This document shows positions 9,974 to 21,184 of a stretch of 51,860 nt of DNA, piece after piece. Numbering within the stretch: position 1 is the stretch's first letter; each line of letters starts with the position of its first letter. Location of the stretch: assembly GCF_900185615.1 (NCBI RefSeq), contig NZ_FYAK01000009.1, positions 69,365 through 121,224 of the forward strand, in the 5' to 3' direction. The translations under genes were made by a program, and so were the position numbers. The notes under the pieces are model-generated. The model had not been told where the DNA came from. It was given only the letters and a program-made list of their open reading frames with translations, and did not search any database. Source of the DNA: Photobacterium malacitanum (lineage in GTDB: Bacteria; Pseudomonadota; Gammaproteobacteria; Enterobacterales; Vibrionaceae).

Positions 9974-11137
9974 ATGGCGTGGAATGAGCCTGGAAACAAC
10001 GGCGGCCGTGATGATAAAGACCCTTGGGGTAATAAAAATCATGGTGGACGTGAACAAGGACCACCTGATCTGGATGAGGTTTTCTCAAAACTAAGTCGTA
10101 AGGTTGGTGGTGTGTTTGGTAATAAAAAAGGACCAACAGGCAGCGGTAGTGCTGTAGGTTTGGGTGCTGTTGCAGTTTTAGCTGTGGCTGTATGGGGATT
10201 CTCAGGCTTTTACACTATAAGTGAAGCAGAACAAGGTGTTGTGCTGCGCTTTGGTAAGTTTGAGCAAATCGTCAAGCCAGGCTTGAACTGGAAGCCGACT
10301 TTTATTGATGAAGTCATCCCTGTTAACGTACAAGCAATTCGTTCGCTACGAGCTTCTGGCTTAATGCTAACCAAAGACGAAAACGTGCTGAAAGTTGAGA
10401 TGGATGTTCAATATCGTGTTGATAATGCTGAAAAATATCTATTTAGTGTTACCAACGCTGATGACAGTTTGCGTCAAGCAACAGATTCTGCACTGCGTGC
10501 GGTTATCGGTGATTCAACCATGGATCAAGCGTTAACGACAGGCCGTCAGACTATTCGTGCGAACACTCAAGCTGCTATTGATAAAATTATCTCAAAATAC
10601 GACATGGGTATCCGTGTTGTGGACGTTAACTTCCAAAGTGCACGTCCGCCTGAAGCGGTTAAAGATGCCTTTGATGATGCTATTGCAGCACGAGAAGATG
10701 AAGAGCGTTATGTACGTGAAGCAGAAGCTTATAGTAATGACATTTTGCCAAAAGCGACGGGTCGTGCTGAGCGTCTGAAGAATGAAGCAGAAGGTTATTC
10801 TGAGCGTGTAATTAATGGTGCTTTAGGTGATGTTGCACAGTTTGATAAGCTGCTGCCACAATATGAAGCTGCTAAGAAAGTTACTCGTGAGCGTATGTAC
10901 CTTGATACTATGGAACGTGTTTACAGCAATACTAGCAAGGTGTTAGTTGATACTAAATCTGGCGGTAATAACGTGATGTATTTACCACTAGAAAAATTAA
11001 TGAATCAATCAAATAACCAAGCGAAAAAGCCGGCAGATTCGAGCCGCTTAAGTAGTATTGAATTGGAAAAAGTGGAAACACCGACACCAGTCGCTCCAAC
11101 ACCACGCGCTGATACTGGCCGTCAAGGGAGATATTAA
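9974..11137 (+). CDS. hflK: FtsH protease modulator HflK
   Basis: An SPFH/band-7 membrane protein that forms a large cage with HflC around the FtsH protease. A Gly/Asn/Asp-rich N-terminus (1-50) precedes one transmembrane segment at about 61-80, then the SPFH domain (about 80-260), a helical region rich in Ala/Glu/Arg and a Pro/Thr-rich tail. The 387 residues are usual. GGAG precedes the ATG, and hflC follows after 2 bp. Confidence 0.96.
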   Translation: MAWNEPGNNGGRDDKDPWGNKNHGGREQGPPDLDEVFSKLSRKVGGVFGNKKGPTGSGSAVGLGAVAVLAVAVWGFSGFYTISEAEQGVVLRFGKFEQIVKPGLNWKPTFIDEVIPVNVQAIRSLRASGLMLTKDENVLKVEMDVQYRVDNAEKYLFSVTNADDSLRQATDSALRAVIGDSTMDQALTTGRQTIRANTQAAIDKIISKYDMGIRVVDVNFQSARPPEAVKDAFDDAIAAREDEERYVREAEAYSNDILPKATGRAERLKNEAEGYSERVINGALGDVAQFDKLLPQYEAAKKVTRERMYLDTMERVYSNTSKVLVDTKSGGNNVMYLPLEKLMNQSNNQAKKPADSSRLSSIELEKVETPTPVAPTPRADTGRQGRY

Positions 11138-11139
11138 TT

Positions 11140-12138
11140 ATGCGTAAGTTAATCATCCCAGTAGTGGTAATTTTTATTGCACTATTATTGATGTCTATGT
11201 TTGTCGTTAAAGAAGGTGAGCGTGGTATCGTGGTGCGTTTCGGGCGTATTTTAAAAGATAACAATACCGAAGTTGCTCGTATTTATGAGCCAGGTTTACA
11301 CTTTAAAGTACCAGTGTTTGACCGTGTACATGATCTTGATGCACGAATTCAAACCATGGACGACCAAGCTGACCGTTTCCTAACTGCTGAGAAAAAAGAC
11401 GTTATTATTGATACTTACGTTAAGTGGCGTATCAAAGATTTCGGCAAATATTACTTAGCAACAGGTGGTGGTAATACATCGACAGCAGAATCATTGTTAA
11501 AGCGTAAAGTCGTTGATAGCTTACGTGCTGAAATCGGTGCCAAAGAAATCAAGCAGATCGTATCTGGAGAAGACAGCATTTCAACACCAGCAACAGCTGA
11601 TATTGCACAAACTAAAGCGGCAAAAGCTGCTCAAGCTGTAATTGAAGGTGTCGTACCGGTGAAGAAAGTTGAAGGCCAACGTGATCAAATCATGGCTGAT
11701 GTACTTGAAGAAACGCGCGAAAGTGCGAAAGACTTAGGTATTGAAGTGGTTGATTTCCGTATTAAGAAAATCAACTTACCAGATGAAATCAGTGAGTCTA
11801 TCTATCGTCGTATGCGTGCAGAGCGTGAGTCAGTGGCGCGTAGCTACCGTTCTCAAGGCCGTCAACGTGCTGAAGAGCTTCGTGCTCGTTCAGAACTTGA
11901 AGTGGCAACAGTTTTAGCTGACGCAAAGCGTAAAGCACAAGTTGTTCGCGGTGACGCAGATGCGAAAGCAGCTGAGATTTATGCGAAAGCATATAATCAA
12001 GACCCTGAGTTTTACAGCTTTTGGCGTTCTTTGAAGGCATATGAAAGTAGCTTTAATTCGAAAAATGACATTCTTGTTGTTGATCCGAATAACGAGTTCT
12101 TTAAATATATGAACCATTCAGAGCTATCAGCAAAGTAA
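11140..12138 (+). CDS. hflC: FtsH protease modulator HflC
   Basis: The partner of HflK in the periplasm-facing FtsH cage. One N-terminal transmembrane segment (about 4-20) is followed by an SPFH domain (GERGIVVRFGRI at 25-36) and a long charged helix with repeated Arg/Glu/Ala. The 332 residues are normal. It is the last gene before the strong terminator at 12172-12202. Confidence 0.96.
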   Translation: MRKLIIPVVVIFIALLLMSMFVVKEGERGIVVRFGRILKDNNTEVARIYEPGLHFKVPVFDRVHDLDARIQTMDDQADRFLTAEKKDVIIDTYVKWRIKDFGKYYLATGGGNTSTAESLLKRKVVDSLRAEIGAKEIKQIVSGEDSISTPATADIAQTKAAKAAQAVIEGVVPVKKVEGQRDQIMADVLEETRESAKDLGIEVVDFRIKKINLPDEISESIYRRMRAERESVARSYRSQGRQRAEELRARSELEVATVLADAKRKAQVVRGDADAKAAEIYAKAYNQDPEFYSFWRSLKAYESSFNSKNDILVVDPNNEFFKYMNHSELSAK

Positions 12139-12171
12139 GCTCGCTTTAATAACAGCGTAATCGTTATAATA

Positions 12172-12202
12172 AAGACAAGGCCTTCGCCTTGTCTTTTTTT
12201 TT
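12172..12202 (+). terminator. Terminator after hflC
   Basis: The stem AAGACAAGGC/GCCTTGTCTT, with loop CTTC, is followed by a run of T. It ends immediately before the ribosome-binding site of the next small gene, so yjeT is probably expressed by read-through. Confidence 0.9.
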
Positions 12203-12213
12203 GGATGAAATTT

Positions 12214-12408
12214 ATGATGAATACAGTTTTGTTAGCTATTGGTTTAGTGTTAGTTGTTGAAGGCTTAGGACCATTATTAGCCCCTCAAGGCTGGCGTAAT
12301 ATGGTTAGCCAATTAAGCCAGCAAAACGATAACGTACTGCGTCGTGTTGGAGGCTGTCTGGTGGTTGCTGGTAGTGTTATTGCGTATATGATGTACATGA
12401 GAATGTAG
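12214..12408 (+). CDS. yjeT: YjeT-family (DUF2065) small inner-membrane protein
   Basis: Function unknown. About 64 residues with two hydrophobic segments (about 2-17 and 45-60) and the family hallmarks VEGLGP and NDNVLRRVGGCLVVAG. E. coli yjeT sits in the same place between hflC and purA. An in-frame ATG at 12205 overlaps the GGA of the ribosome-binding site, so ATG 12214, or 12217 as in E. coli, is the better start. The gene begins 12 bp after the hflC terminator. Confidence 0.85.
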   Translation: MMNTVLLAIGLVLVVEGLGPLLAPQGWRNMVSQLSQQNDNVLRRVGGCLVVAGSVIAYMMYMRM

Positions 12409-12523
12409 ATAAACAGCCATAAATAATCGTCAAAAGTAAGTGTATAAGAAGCGCTCTGAGCCAAAAATGACTGCAAGCTGGCGGCTAAGGTGCTAGAATC
12501 CTTTTTTAACTACTGATAGATGA

Positions 12524-13846
<1,323 letters not shown>

Positions 13847-13863
13847 TCGCTGATGCGAATTTG

Positions 13864-13893
13864 AAAAAAACCAGCTTTCGAGCTGGTTTTTTT
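13864..13893 (+). terminator. Terminator after purA
   Basis: The stem CCAGCT-TTCG-AGCTGG, flanked by A7 and T7, makes a strong bidirectional-looking terminator 17 bp after the purA stop. Confidence 0.92.
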
Positions 13894-13931
13894 ATAACTC
13901 AACATTAGCGCTATGCTGCTTTGTATTGAGT

Positions 13932-13958
13932 TAAAGTTTACTCTCAAATTGCCGATAG
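13932..13958 (+). promoter_or_regulatory. Sigma-28 (FliA) promoter of motX
   Basis: TAAAGTTT (13932-13939), 11 nt, then GCCGATAG (13951-13958) matches the flagellar sigma-28 consensus TAAAGTTT-N11-GCCGATAA at all but the last base. It lies 28 bp before the motX start. This places motX in the late flagellar class and supports its identification. Confidence 0.88.
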
Positions 13959-13986
13959 CTAATTATTCGACGTTTGAGGAATGCCA

Positions 13987-14610
13987 ATGAAACCCTGGTT
14001 GATAATGTTTGCTGCTTGGTTGGCAACACCTGTTCATGCGATTGCCATTATTGGAGAGGCTGTACCGGTTTATACCGAAGATCAGTTGAGTGCCTGGTTT
14101 GCAACCAATCACCATTTACGCCAAGTCAAAGCTGATGATTGTCAGTTAGTGCAAGATATTCAAGCGCGAGCAGAACAAATAGAATCACCGACCTATCAAT
14201 TTCTTTACGGTGACATGTTGGCGTGGGGAGTGTGTGTACCAAAAGATGTTGAACAAGGTGTGTATTATATGCGTGCTGCTGCTCAGCAGGGGGTGCCAGT
14301 TGCATTAGAGCAACTGGGGCGCTATTACGCTCAAGGTGTGATTTTGCAACAGGATAAAGAGCGTGCAATTCCGTATCTACGCGAAGCTGCTGCCCTTGGT
14401 AATATTCGAGCACGAATTCAATTAGCACAATTATTAATTGCTGATAATGGCAGCCCATTAGATTATGAAGATGCCTATCGATGGTTGTATCAAACCGTCA
14501 CCACCAATAAAAACTATCATCGGCAAATTCGGCGCTTGCGGCAGCAGTTAGAGCAAAAGATGCCAGCTAATATTATCGCACGGGCTAAACGCCGTTCATC
14601 ATTTTGGTAA
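13987..14610 (+). CDS. motX: Sodium-type flagellar motor protein MotX
   Basis: A periplasmic T-ring component that, with MotY, places PomA/PomB stators around the Na+-driven polar motor in Vibrionaceae. The 207-residue product has a signal peptide (about 1-18, ending PVHA) and Sel1-like repeats at about 70-150, for example DVEQGVYYMRAAAQQGVPVA and ERAIPYLREAAALGNIRARI. ATG 13987 is preferred over ATG 13981 because GAGGA abuts the latter and stands 6 bp before the former. In V. cholerae motX also neighbours purA. The sigma-28 promoter upstream agrees. A generic Sel1 protein is the alternative. Confidence 0.88.
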   Translation: MKPWLIMFAAWLATPVHAIAIIGEAVPVYTEDQLSAWFATNHHLRQVKADDCQLVQDIQARAEQIESPTYQFLYGDMLAWGVCVPKDVEQGVYYMRAAAQQGVPVALEQLGRYYAQGVILQQDKERAIPYLREAAALGNIRARIQLAQLLIADNGSPLDYEDAYRWLYQTVTTNKNYHRQIRRLRQQLEQKMPANIIARAKRRSSFW

Positions 14611-14631
14611 TAGGCACGAGTGATTAAAATT

Positions 14632-14666
14632 AAAAAAAAACAGCACTTTAGTAAGGTGCTGTTTTT
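14632..14666. terminator. Bidirectional terminator between motX and hmp
   Basis: The stem CAGCAC...GTGCTG, with extra pairs inside, has A9 on the left and T5 on the right, so it can serve both converging genes. Confidence 0.85.
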
Positions 14667-14707
14667 GATTGAAACGATAGCATTGTGTGGCCAGTAAATG
14701 AAAAATA

Positions 14708-15910
14708 TTACAGCACTTTATGTGGCCCAAAACACTCATAATGGATGCGATCGCTAGCTACACCGAGTTCAATTAACTGCTTGGCGATAAATTGCATAAA
14801 GCCAACCGGACCGCAGCAATAAAAATGCATGGTTGGATCAGAAATCTGAGTGGCGATGTTATTGAGTTCAATTAAACCTTGATAGTCATAATCTTCTGCC
14901 GGACGATCGGTGGCAGTAGGGGCGTTATACCATGTTAATGCCGTAATATGCTGGTGGTGGTTAGCAAGGGTGTTAACATGATCTTTATAAGCGTGTTGGT
15001 GGCCATTTTCTGCAGCATGTAACCAGTTTACTGCTGCTTGATGTTGAGTGAGGGTTTCAAGCATTGCCAGCAGTGGGGTTAAGCCAACACCTGCTGAAAT
15101 AAGTGTTACTGGTATTTGTGGCTCAATATTCAAGAAAAAGTCCCCAGCGGGAGCAACCAGTTTGACTTTATCGCCAATATTGATTTTATCGTGCAAATAG
15201 TTTGAGACCAGACCTTGAGACTCACGCTTAACGGAGATACGGTAATTGGTATTATTAGGGGCTGCAGATAAGCTGTATTGGCGGATCTCTTGGTGCTCTA
15301 ATTCATCGGCAGTAATATAAATACCTAAATATTGGCCGGGTTTATAGTCAGCGACTTGGCCTCCATCTGCGGGGGTAAATGTAAAGCTGGTGATGGCATC
15401 ACTATTTTGTTGTTTCTCTGTTACCACAAACTCTCGCATTCCACGCCAGCCACCCACTTTATTATCGTTCTCTTGGTAGATTTCTTGTTCACGGTTAATA
15501 AAAATAGTTGCTAGTACGCCGTAAGCTTCTGCCCAAGCGTCTAATACTGCTTGTCCAGGAGATAATAACTCATCAATAGTGGCTAATAGATGGCTACCCA
15601 CGATCTGATATTGATCTGCTGAAATTAAAAAACTGGTATGTTTTTGGGCTATTTTTTCTACCGCTGGCAATAATGCCGCTAAATTATCAATATTATTAGC
15701 ATAAGCACAAACAGCATTAAACAACGCTTGTTGTTGACTAGAAGGGGCGTCATTGTCTCTGTTTTTTTGGTTGCTCATGTTAAAAATATCTTTTAACTCA
15801 GGGTTGTGGTGAAACATACGCTGATAAAAGTGCTGGGTTACTGCAGGGCCTGCTGCGGCAATGACAGGAGCGGTCGATTTTACGATATCAATGGTTTTTT
15901 GAGTGAGCAT
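14708..15910 (-). CDS. hmp: Flavohemoprotein Hmp (nitric oxide dioxygenase)
   Basis: Oxidises nitric oxide to nitrate with O2 and NAD(P)H in the cytoplasm. The globin domain (about 1-145) has Y29 in the distal pocket and proximal H91 (KHTSF). The FAD domain contains [10 protein letters not shown], and the NAD domain has [15 protein letters not shown] and ends at ECFGPHKVL. The 400 residues are close to E. coli Hmp (396), with a few extra residues near 50-60. It is divergent from nsrR, its expected repressor. Confidence 0.97.
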   Translation of the reverse strand: MLTQKTIDIVKSTAPVIAAAGPAVTQHFYQRMFHHNPELKDIFNMSNQKNRDNDAPSSQQQALFNAVCAYANNIDNLAALLPAVEKIAQKHTSFLISADQYQIVGSHLLATIDELLSPGQAVLDAWAEAYGVLATIFINREQEIYQENDNKVGGWRGMREFVVTEKQQNSDAITSFTFTPADGGQVADYKPGQYLGIYITADELEHQEIRQYSLSAAPNNTNYRISVKRESQGLVSNYLHDKINIGDKVKLVAPAGDFFLNIEPQIPVTLISAGVGLTPLLAMLETLTQHQAAVNWLHAAENGHQHAYKDHVNTLANHHQHITALTWYNAPTATDRPAEDYDYQGLIELNNIATQISDPTMHFYCCGPVGFMQFIAKQLIELGVASDRIHYECFGPHKVL

Positions 15911-15921
15911 TACTTTCTCTT

Positions 15922-15960
15922 TATAAGTTGTATTTATAATATATGTTATAAGTTGTATCT
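15922..15960. promoter_or_regulatory. Candidate NsrR operator region
   Basis: A 13-bp direct repeat (TTATAAGTTGTAT) begins at 15922 and 15947 in the hmp/nsrR spacer. The half-sites AAGTTGTATTT (15925-15935) and AAGTTGTATCT (15950-15960) resemble the NsrR half-site AAGATGYATTT. Location just upstream of hmp fits repression by NsrR until NO destroys its cluster. Assignment is inference. Confidence 0.55.
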
Positions 15961-16014
15961 GATCTGTATCTTTTAGTCAAGAACAAGATTAAAATAGCAA
16001 CAGGAGGAGTGAAT

Positions 16015-16449
16015 GTGCAGTTAACCAGTTTTACCGATTATGGCCTACGTGCCTTGATATATCTTGCAAGCTTGCCTGAGGGGGAGTTAACAAGTATCAC
16101 AAAAGTAACCGATACCTATGCTGTGTCGCGTAACCATATGGTCAAAATTATTAATAAATTAGGCCAATTAGGTTATGTAGAAACTGTACGAGGGAAAAAT
16201 GGTGGTATTCGCTTAGGAATGCCTGCGGGTAATATTGTATTGGGGCATGTGGTAAGGGCGATTGAACCGTTACAAATCGTCAATTGTGCGCCTGATTTTT
16301 GTAATATTACTCCTGCTTGTCAGTTAAAGGGGATCCTTGCTGATGCGCGTAATGCTTTTTTAAATGAGCTAGATAAGTACACATTACTGACTTTGGTAGA
16401 TAATAATCCACCGTTACGTGTCTTATTGGGATTGCCTGCAGAACACTAG
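16015..16449 (+). CDS. nsrR: Nitric-oxide-sensing repressor NsrR (GTG start)
   Basis: An Rrf2-family regulator with an iron-sulfur cluster that loses DNA binding on exposure to NO. The 144-residue product has a winged helix-turn-helix at about 1-65 and cluster cysteines C91, C96 and C102, the same numbering as E. coli NsrR. GTG 16015 is chosen because AGGAGG at 16002-16007 stands 7 bp before it and the protein then begins [10 protein letters not shown] as in E. coli. An in-frame GTG at 16009 is too close to that site. It is divergent from hmp and upstream of rnr, as in E. coli nsrR-rnr-rlmB. Confidence 0.95.
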   Translation: MQLTSFTDYGLRALIYLASLPEGELTSITKVTDTYAVSRNHMVKIINKLGQLGYVETVRGKNGGIRLGMPAGNIVLGHVVRAIEPLQIVNCAPDFCNITPACQLKGILADARNAFLNELDKYTLLTLVDNNPPLRVLLGLPAEH

Positions 16450-16583
16450 GACTATTTGATGATAATAGTCTAGCATCACACTACTCCCTATTATTTAGTG
16501 GAATTGGTTTTTATTGCCAGTTCCCATCTGTTCACCTAAGAGCTGGGTATACTAAAGGTATGGCTGGCCAACAGGAACTGTTT

Positions 16584-19157
16584 ATGTCTAAAGGTACTAC
16601 CGATTTACCGGTTGATCCTTTTCGCGAACGCGAAGCTTCTAATTACGAAAATCCCATTCCAAGCCGTGAATTACTGTTAGAAGTGATCCGTGGTTTTAGC
16701 GCACCCGTTAGTCGCGACCAGTTATTTACTGCGTTAAAACTTGAAGGTGATGATCAATATGAAGGCTTGCGTCGTCGCCTACGTGCGATGGAGCGTGATG
16801 GTCAATTAATTTTCACTCGTCGTCAGTGCTATGCATTGCCTGAGCGATTAGATCTTATTAAAGGTTACGTTATTGGCCACCGTGATGGTTTTGGCTTTTT
16901 ACGTCCTGAAGGTACATTCAGTAAAGACACTGATTTATTGTTACCTGCCCATCAAATGCGGAGTGTGATCCATGGTGATTACATTTTAGCGCAAGCAGAT
17001 GGCGAAGATAAACGTGGCCGCCGTGAAGGCCGTGTGGTGCGCGTTTTAGCGGAATCAGCCACCCAGATTGTGGGGCGTTTCTTCCTTGAAGATGGCATGG
17101 GCTATGTGGTACCGGATGATTCTCGCATTGCGCAAGATATCATTATTCCACAAGACGTGCGTCAGGGAGCCCGTATGGGTAATGTGGTGGTGGTTGAGAT
17201 CAATCAGCGTGCCACTCGCCAACATAATGCCGTCGGTCGTATTGTTGAAGTACTGGGTGAGAATATGGCACCGGGTATGGAAATTGAAATCGCATTACGC
17301 ACCCATGATATTCCCCATGTGTGGCCATCCGAAGTCGATAATCAAGTTAAGCATCTGACCGAAGAAGTGCCAGAAGAAGCTAAGCTGGACCGAGTTGATT
17401 TACGTCAATTACCATTGGTGACTATCGATGGTGAAGATGCACGTGACTTTGATGATGCGGTGCATTGTCAGCGTAACCCTGATGGTGGCTGGCGTTTATG
17501 GGTCGCGATTGCTGATGTTAGTTACTATGTACGTCCCAAATCAGCATTAGATAATGAAGCGCTAAAGCGAGGTAACTCAGTTTACTTCCCTGCTCAAGTG
17601 ATCCCTATGCTGCCAGAAGTACTGTCAAATGGTCTCTGTTCACTTAATCCACAAGTCGATCGCTTGTGTATGGTGTGTGAGATGACAGTTTCTGAAGACG
17701 GTAAGTTGACCGGCTACAAGCATTACGAAGCGGTGATGAATTCACATGCGCGTTTAACTTACACTAAAGTAAGTGACATGCTTGAAGGTGATGAAGAGTT
17801 GCGTCAACGTTATGCACCTTTAGTACCGCATCTTGAAGAGCTTTACAGCATGTTTAAAGCACTAAAAGTAGCACGTGAAGCACGTGGCGCGATTGAGTTT
17901 GAAACGGTTGAAACTAAGTTTGTCTTCAATGCTGATCGTAAGATCGAGAACATCGTACCGCTAGTGCGTAATGAAGCCCATAAAATCATCGAAGAATGTA
18001 TGATTTTAGCCAATATCGCTTCAGCACAATTTGTTGAAAGTGCGAAAGAGCCAGCGTTATACCGTGTTCACGACACGCCGGGTGAAGAGCGTCTTCAAGG
18101 TTTCCGTGATTTCTTAGGCGAGCTAAGTTTAGAACTTGGTGGTGGTTTAGAGCCAAGCCCGAAAGATTACGCTGCATTGGCGAATTTAATTCAAGAGCGT
18201 AATGATCGTGAATTAATTCAAACCATGCTGCTGCGCTCGATGAAACAAGCGATCTATCAAGCAGATAATATCGGCCACTTTGGTTTAGCCCTTAGCCAAT
18301 ATGCGCACTTTACGTCGCCAATTCGTCGTTACCCAGACTTAACCTTGCACCGTGCGATTAAATTCTTAATTGCTAAGCAAGCAGGCAATACTAAGAACGA
18401 TACGCCTACTGGTGGTCATCATTATTCATTTGATGAAATTGATGCTATTGGCGAGCAATGTTCCACCACTGAACGTCGCGCTGATGATGCGACTCGTGAT
18501 GTGTCTGATTGGCTTAAGTGTGAGTACATGCAGGATCACCTTGGCGATGAGTTTGAAGGTGTGATTGCTAATGTTACCGGTTTTGGTTTCTTTGTTCGCC
18601 TTAATGAATTAAACATTGATGGCTTAGTGCATATTTCAAACCTTGCGAACGATTACTACCAATTTGATCCTGTGGGTCAACGCTTGGTGGGTGAGAGCTC
18701 TGGTGTAATTTATCGTTTAGGCGATACCGTGCATGTCAAAGTGGCGGCGATTAACCTTAATGATCGCCAATTAGATTTTGATATTGTTGGTGCCGAGCGT
18801 AAGCAGCGTGGGGCGGGTAAAACAGCCAAAGGGCGTGAGAAAAAGCAACGCATGCGCAAAGCTGAAGGCCTTAAACGTCAGGGAATGGCTGCGTTTAAAG
18901 TTGAAAATGGTGAAGCAGTAGTTGATGAATCACGTTCTAAAAATAAACGTGAGCGTTCTTCAGTGCGTAAAAAGCTAAAAGAAGGCGCATTTCCTGCTGC
19001 TGATGCTAAAGATGCTAAAAAGAAAAAGCCAAGAAAGAAAAAACCACGCAAGTTATCGGATGAAAAGCCGCTGACTGATCCTAAAAAGAAACCCAAAGTT
19101 CGCAAGAAGAAAAAGCAACGTGCGGGTAAATCTGAACGTGCAGCAAAGAAGAGTTAA
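16584..19157 (+). CDS. rnr: Ribonuclease R
   Basis: A processive 3'-to-5' exoribonuclease able to degrade structured RNA, active in RNA quality control and cold or stress survival. Its modules are an N-terminal helix-turn-helix, two cold-shock domains, a large RNB domain with catalytic aspartates in [12 protein letters not shown], an S1 domain ([10 protein letters not shown]) and a Lys/Arg-rich tail of about 120 residues. Starting at ATG 16584, behind AGGAA, gives [17 protein letters not shown] and 857 residues. An in-frame ATG at 16560 would add 8 and has a poorly spaced site. rlmB starts 3 bp after the stop. Confidence 0.96.
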   Translation: MSKGTTDLPVDPFREREASNYENPIPSRELLLEVIRGFSAPVSRDQLFTALKLEGDDQYEGLRRRLRAMERDGQLIFTRRQCYALPERLDLIKGYVIGHRDGFGFLRPEGTFSKDTDLLLPAHQMRSVIHGDYILAQADGEDKRGRREGRVVRVLAESATQIVGRFFLEDGMGYVVPDDSRIAQDIIIPQDVRQGARMGNVVVVEINQRATRQHNAVGRIVEVLGENMAPGMEIEIALRTHDIPHVWPSEVDNQVKHLTEEVPEEAKLDRVDLRQLPLVTIDGEDARDFDDAVHCQRNPDGGWRLWVAIADVSYYVRPKSALDNEALKRGNSVYFPAQVIPMLPEVLSNGLCSLNPQVDRLCMVCEMTVSEDGKLTGYKHYEAVMNSHARLTYTKVSDMLEGDEELRQRYAPLVPHLEELYSMFKALKVAREARGAIEFETVETKFVFNADRKIENIVPLVRNEAHKIIEECMILANIASAQFVESAKEPALYRVHDTPGEERLQGFRDFLGELSLELGGGLEPSPKDYAALANLIQERNDRELIQTMLLRSMKQAIYQADNIGHFGLALSQYAHFTSPIRRYPDLTLHRAIKFLIAKQAGNTKNDTPTGGHHYSFDEIDAIGEQCSTTERRADDATRDVSDWLKCEYMQDHLGDEFEGVIANVTGFGFFVRLNELNIDGLVHISNLANDYYQFDPVGQRLVGESSGVIYRLGDTVHVKVAAINLNDRQLDFDIVGAERKQRGAGKTAKGREKKQRMRKAEGLKRQGMAAFKVENGEAVVDESRSKNKRERSSVRKKLKEGAFPAADAKDAKKKKPRKKKPRKLSDEKPLTDPKKKPKVRKKKKQRAGKSERAAKKS

Positions 19158-19160
19158 TTG

Positions 19161-19895
19161 ATGAGTAATGATATGATTTTTGGCATCCATGCCGTTAAAG
19201 CCGTGCTTGCATCTGATCCTGTGCGTTTTATTGAAGTGTTTGTACTTAAAGGACGTGAAGATGAGCGTTTACTACCGCTAATTACTGAGTTGCAAGACTT
19301 AGGCATCACGATTCAAGAAGCGGGCCGTAAAGCATTAGATGACAAAGTTGATGGTGCTTCTCATCAAGGTATTATTGCGCGTGTACGTCCAGGTAAGCAA
19401 TATAACGAAAACAACCTTGATGACCTATTAGCAACCAAAGAAAATCCGTTATTACTGATTTTAGATGGTGTGACAGATCCTCATAATCTAGGTGCATGTC
19501 TACGTAACGCAGATGCTGCTGGTGCTGTGGCTGTGATTGTCCCTAAAGATCGCTCAGCACAACTGAATGCGACCGCAAGTAAAGTCGCCTGTGGCGCGGC
19601 TGAAATTATGCCGTTGGTGCGCGTAACTAACCTTGCTCGTACCATGCGTGCGCTACAAGATAAAGGCATATGGATTGTCGGTACTGCTGGCGAAGCAACC
19701 CATGATATTTACCACAGCAAACTAACTGGACCATTGGCGATTGTGATGGGGGCTGAAGGTGAAGGCATGCGTCGTTTAACCCGTGAAACCTGTGATGATT
19801 TGATTAAGATCCCAATGGCGGGTTCAGTATCAAGTTTGAACGTATCTGTTGCGACTGGCATTTGTTTGTTTGAAGCAGTACGTCAACGCGGGTAA
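19161..19895 (+). CDS. rlmB: 23S rRNA (guanosine-2'-O-)-methyltransferase RlmB
   Basis: Methylates the ribose of G2251 in the 23S rRNA P-loop using S-adenosylmethionine. The SpoU/TrmH family is shown by an N-terminal substrate-binding domain (about 1-75) and SPOUT motifs [34 protein letters not shown] and [14 protein letters not shown]. The 244 residues match E. coli (243). It is translationally coupled to rnr. Confidence 0.97.
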   Translation: MSNDMIFGIHAVKAVLASDPVRFIEVFVLKGREDERLLPLITELQDLGITIQEAGRKALDDKVDGASHQGIIARVRPGKQYNENNLDDLLATKENPLLLILDGVTDPHNLGACLRNADAAGAVAVIVPKDRSAQLNATASKVACGAAEIMPLVRVTNLARTMRALQDKGIWIVGTAGEATHDIYHSKLTGPLAIVMGAEGEGMRRLTRETCDDLIKIPMAGSVSSLNVSVATGICLFEAVRQRG

Positions 19896-19930
19896 TGCGT
19901 GATTAAGCGTAAATAACTGCATAATTATTT

Positions 19931-19964
19931 AAACCCGTTTAGTTAATACTGAACGGGTTTTTTA
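19931..19964 (+). terminator. Terminator after rlmB
   Basis: The stem AAACCCGTT...AACGGGTTT, with an inner AGT/ACT stem, is followed by T6. It closes the nsrR-rnr-rlmB unit. Confidence 0.9.
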
Positions 19965-20122
19965 TTATTAAGCCGTATAAAAAAACATCACAGAGAAAGG
20001 CGGTTATCACTCCAGAGACAAGATTGACTGAGACGAGGGCGCATTTGATTGAAATGAGGCCAGTGATGATAAAATAAGCTTGCCTAGATTGATCATTCTC
20101 TGTACTATCCGTCATCCAAATT

Positions 20123-20180
20123 CTCGGTTCTTTTTTTTAGTTCCTTGCTTCCCCAGGATAACCGAGCCGACAAGGGAAGC
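20123..20180 (+). promoter_or_regulatory. Structured leader of the rpsF operon, candidate S6:S18 autoregulatory site
   Basis: Two perfect 7-bp stems compete in the 5' leader. CTCGGTT (20123-20129) pairs with AACCGAG (20160-20166), and GCTTCCC (20147-20153) pairs with GGGAAGC (20174-20180). They overlap topologically, so they form either alternative folds or a pseudoknot. A CCGA segment lies in the 3' side of the second helix. From established knowledge, S6:S18 binds a leader motif with a CCG-containing internal loop in many bacteria. A match here is likely but not proved. Confidence 0.5.
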
Positions 20181-20204
20181 TGAATAATCCGTAAGGAGCA
20201 ACCT

Positions 20205-20591
20205 ATGCGTCATTACGAAATCGTATTCATGGTGCACCCTGATCAAAGCGAGCAAGTTGCTGGCATGATCGAGCGTTACACTGCTGCTATCAAAGATTCT
20301 GGTGGTCAAATTCACCGTCTAGAAGATTGGGGCCGCCGTCAAATGGCTTACCCAATTAACAAACTGCACAAAGCACATTACGTTCTTATGAACGTAGAAG
20401 CTGAGCAGGCTGTTGTTGACGAGCTTGAGTCAAACTTCCGCTTCAACGACGCAGTGATCCGTAACATGATCATGCGTACTAAAAACGCTGTTACTGAGCC
20501 ATCTCCAATGATGAAGGCTAAAGAAGAGCGTTTCACTAAGCGTGAAGATCGTGCTGAAGCACAATCTGAAGGCGAAGCAGCTGCTGAGTAA
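20205..20591 (+). CDS. rpsF: 30S ribosomal protein S6
   Basis: A small-subunit platform protein that pairs with S18 on 16S rRNA. The 128-residue product begins [18 protein letters not shown], has the core fold to about residue 100 and ends in an acidic Ala/Glu tail, a site for RimK-type glutamylation in relatives. AAGGAG stands 8 bp upstream. First gene of rpsF-priB-rpsR-rplI. Confidence 0.98.
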   Translation: MRHYEIVFMVHPDQSEQVAGMIERYTAAIKDSGGQIHRLEDWGRRQMAYPINKLHKAHYVLMNVEAEQAVVDELESNFRFNDAVIRNMIMRTKNAVTEPSPMMKAKEERFTKREDRAEAQSEGEAAAE

Positions 20592-20600
20592 TTTGTTTAA

Positions 20601-20903
20601 ATGACTAATCGTCTGGTGTTGACTGGTACTATTGCCAAGCATCCCAAGCGAAGCCAATCTCCGGCAGGCATTCCTCATTGTCACTTTGTGCTTGAGCATC
20701 GTTCTGTGCAGCGGGAAGCTGACTTACCACGCCAAATATATTGTTATATTAACGTGGTAATCAGTGGTAAAGGTCAACAAATACTCACTCAAGATTTAGT
20801 TGTCGGAAGCAATATTAAGGTGGAGGGATTTATCTCTTACCAAACCGGCCGTAACGGTATCGGGAAATTAGTTTTGCATGCCGATCATATTGACTTAATT
20901 TAG
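20601..20903 (+). CDS. priB: Primosomal replication protein PriB
   Basis: A dimeric OB-fold protein that joins PriA on DNA during replication restart and helps load DnaB. 100 residues beginning MTNRLVLTGTIAKHP, with the conserved HCHFVLEHRS and IKVEGFISYQ segments. It lies between rpsF and rpsR as in E. coli. dnaB itself is encoded about 2 kb downstream. Confidence 0.96.
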   Translation: MTNRLVLTGTIAKHPKRSQSPAGIPHCHFVLEHRSVQREADLPRQIYCYINVVISGKGQQILTQDLVVGSNIKVEGFISYQTGRNGIGKLVLHADHIDLI

Positions 20904-20915
20904 ATCAGGAGATAG

Positions 20916-21146
<231 letters not shown>

Positions 21147-21184
21147 GCGGCAGTCGTTTTTAGAACTTAATAGAGGACAAGATA

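Noticed and set aside
9574..9999. 141-codon ORF on the minus strand within hflX
   Set aside because: A shadow of hflX in another frame, with no ribosome-binding site or recognisable product.
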